Source of the DNA: a virus
DNA length: 64,000 nt
Virus record (IMG/VR): IMGVR_UViG_3300002503_000002
Location: 1-64,000 of that record
Strand: one strand, 5' to 3'
Positions 27,592-35,197 of this stretch are shown here, piece by piece (positions within the stretch are counted from its first letter, which is position 1; each line of letters opens with the position of its first letter). The position numbers were made by a program, and so were the translations under genes. The notes below the pieces were generated by a model. It saw only the letters and a list, made by a program, of their open reading frames with translations, was not told where the DNA came from and did not search any database.

Positions 27592-28843
27592 TATAAACAC
27601 CCATATATTTAAATAATTTTTTTGGTCTCATACGCCATAATATTCTTCCGGCTGTTCTTTCATCTCCTAATATTTTATTTTTTATTTCTGTGTCAGATAG
27701 TCTTTTACCGCCGGGAGCAATTAAATAATGTGCCTCCTTTGTGAACTCAGATAATATTTCTCTTGCTATATTATTCATACAAAATGATGTACAATAAGAT
27801 TTTGAAAACCATTTGTGGGGTTCAAATCCTAATACTGTTAATTTATTCAAAAGAGATTTATTGGCTTTTGTTTCTATCTCGCCATCAAATCTCATACCAG
27901 CACGTTCAAATATAGGATTATACTTTGCCATTGCAGCAACAACATCAGCATTTGGATATTTCTTTAGATAATACTGAACGAGTAACTTACCAAAACCTAT
28001 ACCTCGATATGATGGATGTACGACAAGACGAGATATTCTTCTTCCACCGTCATGCATTCTATATGTTCCAATAAGAAATCCCACTGTTTTATCTTTGAAT
28101 TGTAATCTAATATAATCTTTAATACCTCCTGTGTATTTACCTTTATAATGTAAAACACCAATTGGTTCTTTTTTATACCAATCTTTTGTTTCTTCTATTA
28201 TTTTTAAATCATTATTGTTAATAAATAAGTTCTTATTATGTTCTTTATATTGTGGATATGCGACATCCCATCTAGACGGAAATGCTTTACCAGCAATAAT
28301 CAAATCTGGTTGTAAATAAGGTATTATATCAACATGGGCGCTCGCAATAATAGCCGTTAAATTTAATTTTCTGACAATCTTTTGAAAGTTATAAGCAATG
28401 ACAAAAGCTGTGTCTCTATCTAGAGAGGATAGAAATTCATCTATTATGATAGGACAATCATTCTTTGATTCCAAAATCATTTTAGATAAACGTGCCCTCA
28501 TTTTCTGACTATCACTTAAATATTTATAAGGTGTTAAAAACATTGTAGCATCGCCAAGACCTACAAGAGATAAGATTTGTAATGTTTTTTCTAAAGTATC
28601 ACCATATGTATAAAGTGGCTTATTTTCATCTATAAAAATCTTGGTTTCGTTTCCTAATGAGTTTAATAATGTTGTTTTCCCGCATCCAGATTCGCCAGTT
28701 ATATATACTAAACGGGGAAGTATATCAGGCAATTCTATATCTATGACATTATTTATAAATCCTTCATCTATACCAAAAGATTCGCCAATTTCTATAGCTT
28801 CATCTGAATCGATTTTATAATTAAAGGTCTTTTTTATTTTCAT
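27584..28843 (-). CDS. ABC-type ATPase fused to GNAT acetyltransferase (COG2401-like)
   Basis: Product of 419 residues from ATG 28843 (ATG 28855 also possible). N-terminal half is a single ABC ATPase: Walker A GESGCGKT (50-57), signature LSDSQ (109-113), Walker B IIIDE (132-136) followed by SSLD D-loop, and H-loop His170. C-terminal half is a GNAT domain: LVVHPSYRGIGFGKLLVQYY (273-292) holds the R-G-x-G-x-G/A acetyl-CoA loop. This arrangement matches COG2401, known mainly from archaea, whose substrate is unknown. No membrane domain is encoded nearby, so transport is unlikely; nucleic-acid or tRNA modification is possible but unproven. Confidence 0.8.
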   Translation of the reverse strand: MKIKKTFNYKIDSDEAIEIGESFGIDEGFINNVIDIELPDILPRLVYITGESGCGKTTLLNSLGNETKIFIDENKPLYTYGDTLEKTLQILSLVGLGDATMFLTPYKYLSDSQKMRARLSKMILESKNDCPIIIDEFLSSLDRDTAFVIAYNFQKIVRKLNLTAIIASAHVDIIPYLQPDLIIAGKAFPSRWDVAYPQYKEHNKNLFINNNDLKIIEETKDWYKKEPIGVLHYKGKYTGGIKDYIRLQFKDKTVGFLIGTYRMHDGGRRISRLVVHPSYRGIGFGKLLVQYYLKKYPNADVVAAMAKYNPIFERAGMRFDGEIETKANKSLLNKLTVLGFEPHKWFSKSYCTSFCMNNIAREILSEFTKEAHYLIAPGGKRLSDTEIKNKILGDERTAGRILWRMRPKKLFKYMGVYNE

Positions 28844-28958
28844 GGTTGCACACACATATCTTATTGGCGAACCATCCGTAACAATCCTTATGCATATTCA
28901 CCTGACAACATACGCATTGTTTTTGTTCCTCATTGTCCCTTATGTACTCTTGTTTCAT
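28821..28958 (-). CDS. Small Cys-rich protein (45 aa)
   Basis: Product MKQEYIRDNEEQKQC... with CVCCQVNMHKDCYGWF and CVCNH: six Cys and one His in a short span, a probable zinc knuckle. ATG 28958 has GGGGA eight bases upstream. A longer frame from 29048 would run over the C2H2 gene and is less likely. Overlaps genes on both sides. Confidence 0.5.
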   Translation of the reverse strand: MKQEYIRDNEEQKQCVCCQVNMHKDCYGWFANKICVCNHENKKDL

Positions 28959-29073
28959 GTATCTTCTTTCCCCTCTCGGTCGGCAATTCTTTCCTGCACA
29001 CACTACATATCCATGGTAGATGACTACCATTTTCATTGTTGTTCTCATTCGTCTCTTTCATCTCTTCATTCAT
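28930..29073 (-). CDS. C2H2 zinc-finger micro-protein (47 aa)
   Basis: ATG 29073 overlaps the upstream TGA (ATGA) and opens 47 codons. The C-terminal half is a textbook finger: WICSVCRKELPT then HETRVH, i.e. C-x2-C-x12-H-x4-H. The N terminus is acidic and Asn-rich. Single C2H2 proteins of this size are typical DNA-binding regulators in archaeal viruses. Confidence 0.65.
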   Translation of the reverse strand: MNEEMKETNENNNENGSHLPWICSVCRKELPTERGKKIHETRVHKGQ

Positions 29074-29216
29074 GTTAACACCTTTCCACTACCATTGCAT
29101 TCATAACAGAAATTTAGATGCGTTATTTCCACAGGATTGTTTTTATTATGTACATATCCCCTGCCATTACAATAAGGACATGGTTTTGCAGTCTTACCAC
29201 GGAATGAATCTCTCAT
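29070..29216 (-). CDS. Mini DnaJ-type CxxCxGxG protein (48 aa)
   Basis: ATG 29216 overlaps the stop of the IMPDH/GMPR gene (ATGA). The product has two CxxCxGxG motifs, CPYCNGRGYV and CYECNGSGKV, separated by ~19 residues: exactly one zinc-binding module of the DnaJ/Hsp40 Cys-rich domain, here as a free-standing protein. It may bind unfolded protein or act as an adaptor. Confidence 0.65.
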   Translation of the reverse strand: MRDSFRGKTAKPCPYCNGRGYVHNKNNPVEITHLNFCYECNGSGKVLT

Positions 29217-30271
29217 AATGTCGTCCACTTCTTCTTTTCTCTTAACTTTGAAATATTCTCAGAACCCATATATGCTAGACCGTGCTTGATTCCACCCACA
29301 AGTCTATTGATAATTGTTTCTGTCGTTTCCCCGGTATCTGGAATGTATACCGTTCTGCCTTCCGGGGCTTCAATGTGAGCAATAGTGGATGCATCTTCTC
29401 CTGTTCGTTTGATTCGTTCTCTTTCTGCATGTTCGCTTGCCATCCCGCTATAAATTACATATGTCTTAGTCCAAGGTAAATATGTATTATTAAATGTTAC
29501 GCCGTCATCTGCCAATTGCCCTACGGTACGAGATGCGGGAGATTTATCTGTCGGAGCCAGTAATTTTCCTATGAATACCGTATCAGCACCAGCGGCCAGA
29601 CATTTGACTATATCCCCACTATTTCGTATTCCGCCGTCTGATACTATCGGTGTTTCTGGATATCTTTCTCGTATCTTCTCAATAGCCACCAACTGGTTAT
29701 AAGCAACACCAGTTGTAATCCTAGTAATACAAGACTGACCAGAACCAATTCCCACACGGAATCCGTCAATACCTGCGTCATAGTATCTCTCTGCGGCCTC
29801 TGTAGTGACTATATTTGCAGATATAATATCAATGCTATATATCTTTTTTATGTATTTCACCAAGTCATAGCATTGTTTCATATCACCGTGGGCCACATCC
29901 ATTGTCAATACATTACATCCAGCATTATACAACATATCAATGCGTTTCTCTTGGTTATTGACACTGATAGATGCTCCGACATGTAATCCTGCGTCTCTGA
30001 CTTTTTTGATTTGCTCTGCTTGTTCCCATTCAGGCATATAACGATGGATGATTCCTAGTCCACCAGAAGCTGCCATGAATGCGGCCATTTTGGTTTCTGT
30101 CACGCTATTCATTGGAGAGGAGATGATGGGATGTTTTAATTTAACATGACCGAACACAGTATCTAATGATATCTGGTCCCTATTGGTCATTTCACTGTAT
30201 TGAGGGACCAGCCAATATTTATCATAATCACTTTCTATTTCTGCGTTCAGTGATATCCACCCCCATTGCAT
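29213..30271 (-). CDS. IMP dehydrogenase/GMP reductase family enzyme
   Basis: TIM-barrel enzyme of 352 residues. The catalytic loop GIGSGQSCITRITTG has the nucleophilic Cys181; PMNSVT (53-58), MDVAHG (124-129), SDGGIRNSGDIVK and the C-terminal PEGRTVYIP...GGIKHGLAYMG are family landmarks. No CBS domains are present. TGVAYNQL after the Cys resembles GMP reductase (TGVGYPQL) more than IMPDH, so the enzyme may convert GMP to IMP or the reverse branch; the sequence cannot settle this. It would act on host purine nucleotides to balance pools for viral DNA. The N-terminal ~15 residues overlap the upstream gene. Confidence 0.85.
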   Translation of the reverse strand: MQWGWISLNAEIESDYDKYWLVPQYSEMTNRDQISLDTVFGHVKLKHPIISSPMNSVTETKMAAFMAASGGLGIIHRYMPEWEQAEQIKKVRDAGLHVGASISVNNQEKRIDMLYNAGCNVLTMDVAHGDMKQCYDLVKYIKKIYSIDIISANIVTTEAAERYYDAGIDGFRVGIGSGQSCITRITTGVAYNQLVAIEKIRERYPETPIVSDGGIRNSGDIVKCLAAGADTVFIGKLLAPTDKSPASRTVGQLADDGVTFNNTYLPWTKTYVIYSGMASEHAERERIKRTGEDASTIAHIEAPEGRTVYIPDTGETTETIINRLVGGIKHGLAYMGSENISKLREKKKWTTL

Positions 30272-30575
30272 TGAAACATATGGTACACCCGCTCTTTGGC
30301 CAGTGATTAACCCTATGTTTATTTAATGGATGTCGGCATGTATAACATATTATAATATTATTTTCTGTTATGAATGTCTTACCACATTGAAATAATGGGG
30401 CATTTATTAAAGGAGAGGAAGGAACAGGCCATGGAAAAGTAATATAAATTGGTGGATATGTTCCAGTTCCAGAACTATAGTCTGCGGTATTTGATGTTGG
30501 ATAAATATAGGTATTATCACCGGACCCAGTGGCAGTAGTGGTACTCCAATATTTATAAGATATATTTACATTCAT
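30228..30575 (-). CDS. Zinc-ribbon protein with S/T/Y-rich N terminus
   Basis: Product of 115 residues. The first ~55 residues are low-complexity Ser/Thr/Tyr/Gly/Pro. The C-terminal half holds CYTCRHPLNKHRVNHW and CTIC, a likely zinc-binding domain (C-x2-C, H/H, C-x2-C). Start overlaps the upstream stop (ATGA). Function unknown. Confidence 0.5.
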   Translation of the reverse strand: MNVNISYKYWSTTTATGSGDNTYIYPTSNTADYSSGTGTYPPIYITFPWPVPSSPLINAPLFQCGKTFITENNIIICYTCRHPLNKHRVNHWPKSGCTICFNAMGVDITERRNRK

Positions 30576-30844
30576 AGTTTAATCTCCCTCATATCTATCA
30601 ATTTGTTCTTTTTGCTTACAACATTAATTTTATCCACATTGAAGAACATATGACTATTTTTCTCATCATCATATTTTATTTCCAGACTCCTATTATCAAA
30701 ATCTATGAGTATTCCAATGATTCGTTCCCCACTTCTACGGCTCTTTGTTGTCTTATTTTTTGTTGTATCTCTTCCAGATATTTTATTAGTTCTTGGAACC
30801 CGTATTCGTTTAGTGTTGTCTGTCTTAGATTTCTTAACATTCAT
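30572..30844 (-). CDS. Basic hypothetical protein
   Basis: Product of 90 residues with an N-terminal ~45-residue Lys/Arg/Thr-rich tail (pI high) and a small beta-rich C terminus (ERIIGILIDFDNRSLEIKY). A nucleic-acid-binding role is plausible but unproven. Overlaps genes on both sides by 4-11 bases. Confidence 0.45.
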   Translation of the reverse strand: MNVKKSKTDNTKRIRVPRTNKISGRDTTKNKTTKSRRSGERIIGILIDFDNRSLEIKYDDEKNSHMFFNVDKINVVSKKNKLIDMREIKL

Positions 30845-31082
30845 ATAGCCACTCCTGTATTATCATGGAGCATGGTAATTTCATGCCTGATGGTATTGTA
30901 CATCTCTTATAATTACTATGTTGTATTATCCATCCTCTATGGGTCCTTTTTTCCGTTTGGATATTAATACGACATTTTTCATATATCCACCCTTCTAATT
31001 GACAAAGGGGACATATTACTTTTCCAGCCAATTGGAGGAATAGTACATTATCGCCCTTTCTCTTGATTTTCCACTCTTTCAT
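30834..31082 (-). CDS. Small Cys-rich hypothetical protein
   Basis: Product of 82 residues with CPLC near residue 24 and further Cys at KC, RC, PC and a terminal EC; a beta-strand-rich metal-binding fold is likely. Overlaps the SemiSWEET-like gene by 35 bases. No family recognised. Confidence 0.45.
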   Translation of the reverse strand: MKEWKIKRKGDNVLFLQLAGKVICPLCQLEGWIYEKCRINIQTEKRTHRGWIIQHSNYKRCTIPSGMKLPCSMIIQEWLYEC

Positions 31083-31344
31083 ATCGACTCCTCACCCTGT
31101 AATATAACACTGTTATGAGCACTGCGAATATTGAAGTGACATTTAGGATACCGCCAATGAACCATATCCATACATCTTCCTGCCATGCGTAGAGGAAGAT
31201 GATAAAGACCCCTGTAAACAACATGACCTGCCATAACAGAGATACATCATTGGAACTCTTATTCTTATACATTCTGTATATTGCAGGAATGCTAGACAGA
31301 TTGAGCAATATGTATGCCAATATTGGGGTATACGAGGGAATCAT
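31048..31344 (-). CDS. SemiSWEET/PQ-loop membrane protein
   Basis: Product of 98 residues with three hydrophobic helices (~6-24, 36-54, 59-83). Helix 1 leads into IPAIYRMYKNKSSNDVSL, the PQ-loop-type pattern (P-x-x-hydrophobic-K-x-K-S-x-x-V-S) of SemiSWEET sugar transporters, which work as dimers of three-helix units. A viral copy is unusual; cargo cannot be inferred. It begins just after a 44-residue membrane protein, so the two may be partners. Confidence 0.65.
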   Translation of the reverse strand: MIPSYTPILAYILLNLSSIPAIYRMYKNKSSNDVSLLWQVMLFTGVFIIFLYAWQEDVWIWFIGGILNVTSIFAVLITVLYYRVRSRYERVENQEKGR

Positions 31345-31479
31345 TCAGAAAACCCATTTCAATACTAATAGACCAAGAAGAAGAACGGTAGTCCATATTG
31401 CATACACTAACAATCTGTCCGTATGAGCATTATACACTTTCACCGTGAAATCATTGACATACTTCTTGGATTTTCTCAT
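31345..31479 (-). CDS. Small membrane micro-protein (44 aa)
   Basis: ATG 31479 to TGA 31345, directly abutting the SemiSWEET-like start. Basic N terminus MRKSKKYVNDFTVK then one hydrophobic helix LLVYAIWTTVLLLGLLVLKW. Likely a single-pass membrane protein. Confidence 0.5.
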   Translation of the reverse strand: MRKSKKYVNDFTVKVYNAHTDRLLVYAIWTTVLLLGLLVLKWVF

Positions 31480-31483
31480 ATAA

Positions 31484-32353
31484 TCACACACTTACATTGA
31501 CATCTACACGCACACGCCCATCAAAGCGAAGGGCTGGACGCATCTGAATCAATGTTCCCCCTAATGAGACAGGGGTGAGCATCTTCTTTTCTATATATCC
31601 CCCTGCCGGATATCCTGCCTCATCAACACTACCCAAGTCATAGCCTTTGAGGAATCCACCAGTAAGTACAAGGTATCTGTTAATTGATTCATCAACAAAA
31701 CTTCCGTTCTTAATGGAATATTCTACCCATGGAACGGCTGTTGCTGCTTTTCTATGAAAATGACCCATCAAATAAATATTAGAGAAAAACGTTTTTGATA
31801 TATGACCAAGTTTAGTCAAGCCAGCACCTTCTGAGATACCAGAACCCTGTCCATGATGCATAAATATTTGACCATATACCGTCTGTTTCGTCTTGGGCTC
31901 TTGCATCTCTACAGCGATGATACCATTATCACCAAGAAATTGACAATCCAATGCCTTCGCCAATCTCAGGTCTGAAGTAGTACCGTCTGCAAAAGGCCAG
32001 TAGTGATGTCCCCTGACCAACCCTAGCCATCGTCCCTTGGTCTTTTTGAATATTTCCTCCATATCTTCTCCCATTTTACCAAAAGCCTTGGATATCGTGA
32101 CATTGGCACTATCATACAAATTCGACTTGACACTCAATAACAATGCTCTGTTAGATGGTGATACGGTGTCGATATAATCTCCCATACCAACAAAATATGC
32201 ATTTTGTTTCAGACCCCAATCCAGATAACGTTCTAGACGGTCTAAATCTGTTGCGCCACCGTATTGAATATCTCCTACTGGCAATATCCTAACTTCCTTC
32301 ATTGGCAGGGTATCAGAATCCACTAACTTAGGTTTCACAACTGCTATTTCCAT
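31484..32353 (-). CDS. Calcineurin-like metallophosphoesterase
   Basis: Product of 289 residues with the five metallophosphoesterase motifs: GDIQ (27-30), GMGDYID (56-62), RGHHYW (~114-119, replacing GNHE), FMHHGQGSG (~164) and MGHFHR (~197). The family hydrolyses phosphodiesters of nucleic acids or nucleotides using two metal ions. Length suits a single-domain phage enzyme rather than full Mre11. With the RNA ligase and tRNAs elsewhere, a role in RNA or DNA end processing is possible. Confidence 0.8.
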   Translation of the reverse strand: MEIAVVKPKLVDSDTLPMKEVRILPVGDIQYGGATDLDRLERYLDWGLKQNAYFVGMGDYIDTVSPSNRALLLSVKSNLYDSANVTISKAFGKMGEDMEEIFKKTKGRWLGLVRGHHYWPFADGTTSDLRLAKALDCQFLGDNGIIAVEMQEPKTKQTVYGQIFMHHGQGSGISEGAGLTKLGHISKTFFSNIYLMGHFHRKAATAVPWVEYSIKNGSFVDESINRYLVLTGGFLKGYDLGSVDEAGYPAGGYIEKKMLTPVSLGGTLIQMRPALRFDGRVRVDVNVSV

Positions 32354-32403
32354 GGCACTCTAGAACTCCTGTTCTACGTTGGGTCTATATGTCATGGTCA
32401 TTC

Positions 32404-32778
32404 TTATATCTTTGGTCTTTGTCTTACCCTTGGCGGACAGATGTTATGACTATAGAAACGTTTACAATCTATACAATGCACTGAACTTTTATATTCGTGA
32501 ACATTGGAATATTTAACATAACCTGCATATCGTTTAAATCCTCCTCTCTTTCCAGTTTTTAGATATCTTCTTCTGGATTCTAAGTTACAATTTCGCTTAT
32601 GTATAGAATAGTTAAATCCGATATGATTTGTTTTTGGGGTATATTTTATATTAATATAATATGCAACTCCATTACTTAAATATATATTATTTAAATATTT
32701 TACATAACGAATAAAATTAGGATGATGTTTATCTTTAATGAGCCCTATTCGGACCACCCCTTTTATATCTTGTCTCAT
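32404..32778 (-). CDS. Basic hypothetical protein with C-terminal CxxC
   Basis: Product of 124 residues from ATG 32778, which has AGAGGAAAT immediately upstream; a start at 32829 would overlap more of the upstream gene. Very basic; HHPNFIRYVKYLNNIYLSNG recalls AP2/HNH-associated segments, and CIDCKRFYSHNIC near the C terminus may bind metal. Possibly a DNA-binding protein. Confidence 0.45.
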   Translation of the reverse strand: MRQDIKGVVRIGLIKDKHHPNFIRYVKYLNNIYLSNGVAYYINIKYTPKTNHIGFNYSIHKRNCNLESRRRYLKTGKRGGFKRYAGYVKYSNVHEYKSSVHCIDCKRFYSHNICPPRVRQRPKI

Positions 32779-32911
32779 ATTTCCTCTTGCGTTTATCCAT
32801 CTCCTTGTAATATTCCTCCTCCCATGCATCCAAGGAATCCTCTATATCATAATCGTCCATGTTATCAGTATCATTATCATTAGATTGTTTATCCTTATTG
32901 CTGTCCTTCAT
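32735..32911 (-). CDS. Charged micro-protein (58 aa)
   Basis: ATG 32911 to TAA 32735. Acidic Asn/Asp-rich N terminus (DNDTDNMDDYDIEDSLDAWE) and basic C terminus (KRKRKYETRYKRGG), probably helical in the middle. Chained overlaps with both neighbours support translation. Function unknown. Confidence 0.45.
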   Translation of the reverse strand: MKDSNKDKQSNDNDTDNMDDYDIEDSLDAWEEEYYKEMDKRKRKYETRYKRGGPNRAH

Positions 32912-33014
32912 TTACAATCTTCGTCCATTTACGACAGAATGGGCATTTGTCACTAAGTCTGTAACGTTCTATATGTTTGTCTAGCATATGTTCCTGCTGT
33001 TCTCTGAGATTCAT
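32895..33014 (-). CDS. Micro-protein with CPFC motif (39 aa)
   Basis: ATG 33014 follows the methyltransferase-like gene stop by two bases. The product has a helical start and one CPFC pair (DKCPFCRKWTKIV). It may bind metal as a dimer, or be a remnant. Overlaps the next gene by 17 bases. Confidence 0.4.
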   Translation of the reverse strand: MNLREQQEHMLDKHIERYRLSDKCPFCRKWTKIVNEGQQ

Positions 33015-33016
33015 AA

Positions 33017-33562
33017 CTATCCCCATTGTTCTGCCATTGCTGATGCTATCCCGGTATAAAATCTGCTTCTATTTTTCCATCTATCTGGTGCTGGTGATTC
33101 ATACCAAACTCTTGGTGTTCTTCCATTTACAATATCCGTTGGTCTAAGTTTAGGAAGATTTTTCAACCATAGACATATAGACTTGGTTTCTCCATGTCCA
33201 AATTGCCATGGTTGTATGATTTGGTCAGGTTTTCGATATTTAGTTGACATGATACCTATGGGATTTTCAACGGCTATTTTGTCTATCGGTGCATTAATGA
33301 GGGACATAAAAAATAGGATTGCCTCTTTCTGTTCCTTTTCTTTATTCTTGAACCAACGTGCTCCACTAGACGATAAATGCGTACATGGAGGAAATGCAAT
33401 CATCATGTCCCATTTGTTATTTATTATATTTAATATATTATCTTGTATATGAGGACCATTTCGTTCACTTTCTAACAAATCACAAGATATTGCATCATGT
33501 CCTTTCTGAATAAATATGTCACGGACTATACCACTAAATTCACAAGCTATTAGGATTTTCAT
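33017..33562 (-). CDS. DNA cytosine methyltransferase-like phage protein
   Basis: Product of 181 residues opening MKILIACEFSGIVRDIF, with CDLL (27-30), FPPCTHLSSSGARW (57-70), VENPIG and IQPWQFGHGETK. This is the short phage family often annotated as C5-cytosine methyltransferase: it has the SAM-like N-terminal strand and the PPC motif with Cys60, but is much shorter than true C5 enzymes and lacks a clear target recognition domain. Activity is therefore uncertain. Confidence 0.65.
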   Translation of the reverse strand: MKILIACEFSGIVRDIFIQKGHDAISCDLLESERNGPHIQDNILNIINNKWDMMIAFPPCTHLSSSGARWFKNKEKEQKEAILFFMSLINAPIDKIAVENPIGIMSTKYRKPDQIIQPWQFGHGETKSICLWLKNLPKLRPTDIVNGRTPRVWYESPAPDRWKNRSRFYTGIASAMAEQWG

Positions 33563-33608
33563 CTCCTACACTCCCAAATCCATTAATATCTGTCATATAA
33601 CCACTTAA

Positions 33609-34421
33609 TCACTTCTTCAAATCAGTATGGTCAGGATGACATTTTTCCGTAAAAGGACAATAGATTGGCCTACATTTCCAACCTTCATCTTGGTCCTTCC
33701 AATCGATTTCTGGCTTTCCATTCGGCAAATAAATCTTTTTATCATTCACTGCTTCATATAATCCAATCGCCCGTTCCTTCAATTTATTGATTATTTTGGT
33801 CTGGTCTATGATATTATCCTTGACATTGAATTCCTTGACTATTAAATCACCCAAATCCAGATAATATATCCTGACTTTGGGGGCTCCGAAGATATATGCA
33901 TACGTCATCAATTGAATGAAATGGTCCTTCTTGGCCCCCTGCTTCTTCACATACCATAGATTTTTCACGGTCTTTAGGTCATTCACACAGGTTATTTTCC
34001 CATCTTCCACATCAAGCCAGTCTGCACGCCCGACGATGGAGATATTATACCCCCTGTCATTCTCTACTGGTATATTGAAATCGACCTGACTATGAGGCAT
34101 TGCCATCGAAAAAATAAGGTCGAATATGTTACCACGGAAGAAATAATATTGAGTCTGTAATGAGGGTTCTAATTGCTCTACGGTGTATCCTTCGGGTGGG
34201 TTACGGAGATAGGATGCCTTGGTGCAACATCCAATGAGTTCCGTGACATGGAATATATCATTAGACCCCCATGTAGATTTAGATTCCTCAATGTTCTGTT
34301 TTATACGTTGTAGTTTAACATTGTCTGTTAATATACGAAAGAGAGCATCATCATCATATAATAAATCCTTCATAGGGTCTGGTAAGTGTTCAATACCTTT
34401 TAATGTACGAGCTTCTTTCAT
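33609..34421 (-). CDS. Cas4/RecB-like PD-(D/E)xK nuclease with Cys cluster
   Basis: Product of 270 residues. HVTELIGCCTKASYLRN places Cys65/66 before the nuclease core; GRADWLDV and VNDLKTVK supply the catalytic Asp and D-x-K; QLMTYAYIFG is the following Gln-containing helix; CRPIYCPFTEKCHP adds three C-terminal Cys. This pattern matches Cas4/AddB-type Fe-S exonucleases found in many viruses, used in recombination or end processing. Confidence 0.75.
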   Translation of the reverse strand: MKEARTLKGIEHLPDPMKDLLYDDDALFRILTDNVKLQRIKQNIEESKSTWGSNDIFHVTELIGCCTKASYLRNPPEGYTVEQLEPSLQTQYYFFRGNIFDLIFSMAMPHSQVDFNIPVENDRGYNISIVGRADWLDVEDGKITCVNDLKTVKNLWYVKKQGAKKDHFIQLMTYAYIFGAPKVRIYYLDLGDLIVKEFNVKDNIIDQTKIINKLKERAIGLYEAVNDKKIYLPNGKPEIDWKDQDEGWKCRPIYCPFTEKCHPDHTDLKK

Positions 34422-34447
34422 AAGAAAACAACAACCGTATTATGATA

Positions 34448-34708
34448 TTAACGATATGCCTGTTGAGTGTTGGAATTGATATTATCAGCATCTGATTTAT
34501 ATATTGTATTTTGTTCATTAGTATCCTTTAAAATCGATTGATGGTCCTTTGCTATCTCTATCAGTGTTTGAACAAAACCTGACAATACCAATAATCTCTT
34601 TTCTAATACTTCTTTATCCTGTTCCAAAGTCTCTATACGTTTAGATAGTTCCTCAAGTTTGTTTCTTGCTTCTTCATCCTTAGCATTTAGGCTCCAAGGC
34701 ATAACCAT
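34448..34708 (-). CDS. Coiled-coil protein
   Basis: Product of 86 residues (84 if ATG 34702 is used) with a heptad-rich region (RNKLEELSKRIETLEQDKEV) and a polar Asn/Gln-rich tail. Probably dimeric. No other domain seen. Confidence 0.45.
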   Translation of the reverse strand: MVMPWSLNAKDEEARNKLEELSKRIETLEQDKEVLEKRLLVLSGFVQTLIEIAKDHQSILKDTNEQNTIYKSDADNINSNTQQAYR

Positions 34709-34721
34709 CTACATAATCCCC

Positions 34722-35063
34722 CTATTTCTTAATCTTTTTCTTTCTATGTTCTACCCAATAGAATTTAAGAGGATAGAAATCGTTGAAATGCCAATGATCT
34801 GCTTTATATTTATAGATACTATTGATTGGTTTGCGTAAAAACCTAGAACCCTTATATATAATCTGTCCACATCCAGCACAATATTGCTCTATTTGCCCCT
34901 TTATCTCTTTATCCTCATATACAGGCGATAAGTTTCCTTTCTCATCTTTAGCATAGTTTGTGATTACCTTTAATTTTAATGGCCTTGTCAATATTTTCGG
35001 ATGTTCCACGCCATCGCAAAATAGTTTCTGTTCTGTCTTATTTTCTTTATTTTCTAGGTTCAT
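34722..35063 (-). CDS. Probable zinc-binding hypothetical protein
   Basis: Product of 113 residues with a Lys/Glu-rich start, a CAGC pair at about residue 62 and basic C-terminal strand region (FYWVEHRKKKIKK). CDGVEH earlier could complete a metal site. Function unknown. Confidence 0.45.
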   Translation of the reverse strand: MNLENKENKTEQKLFCDGVEHPKILTRPLKLKVITNYAKDEKGNLSPVYEDKEIKGQIEQYCAGCGQIIYKGSRFLRKPINSIYKYKADHWHFNDFYPLKFYWVEHRKKKIKK

Positions 35064-35193
35064 CTTCCATCTCCCAAGGCAATACTAAACTTGATTTCTT
35101 GCATACTTTGCAATATTTCACCGTGTTTTGTTTTGTGATGTTATAAAACACGACAACATAATTAGAACCACAACGAGAACATTTATACTGCAT
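35047..35193 (-). CDS. Zinc-ribbon micro-protein (48 aa)
   Basis: ATG 35193, shortly after the AAA+ gene stop. Two CxxC pairs (CSRC and CKVC) flank a beta-hairpin, and the sequence continues into KKSSLVLPWEMED. This is a complete minimal zinc ribbon. Overlaps the next gene by 17 bases. Confidence 0.55.
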   Translation of the reverse strand: MQYKCSRCGSNYVVVFYNITKQNTVKYCKVCKKSSLVLPWEMEDEPRK

Positions 35194-35197
35194 AATA

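Noticed and set aside
30228-30575. S/T/Y-rich protein considered as a secreted or surface protein
   Set aside because: No signal peptide or transmembrane helix, and a zinc site at the C terminus fits an intracellular protein better.
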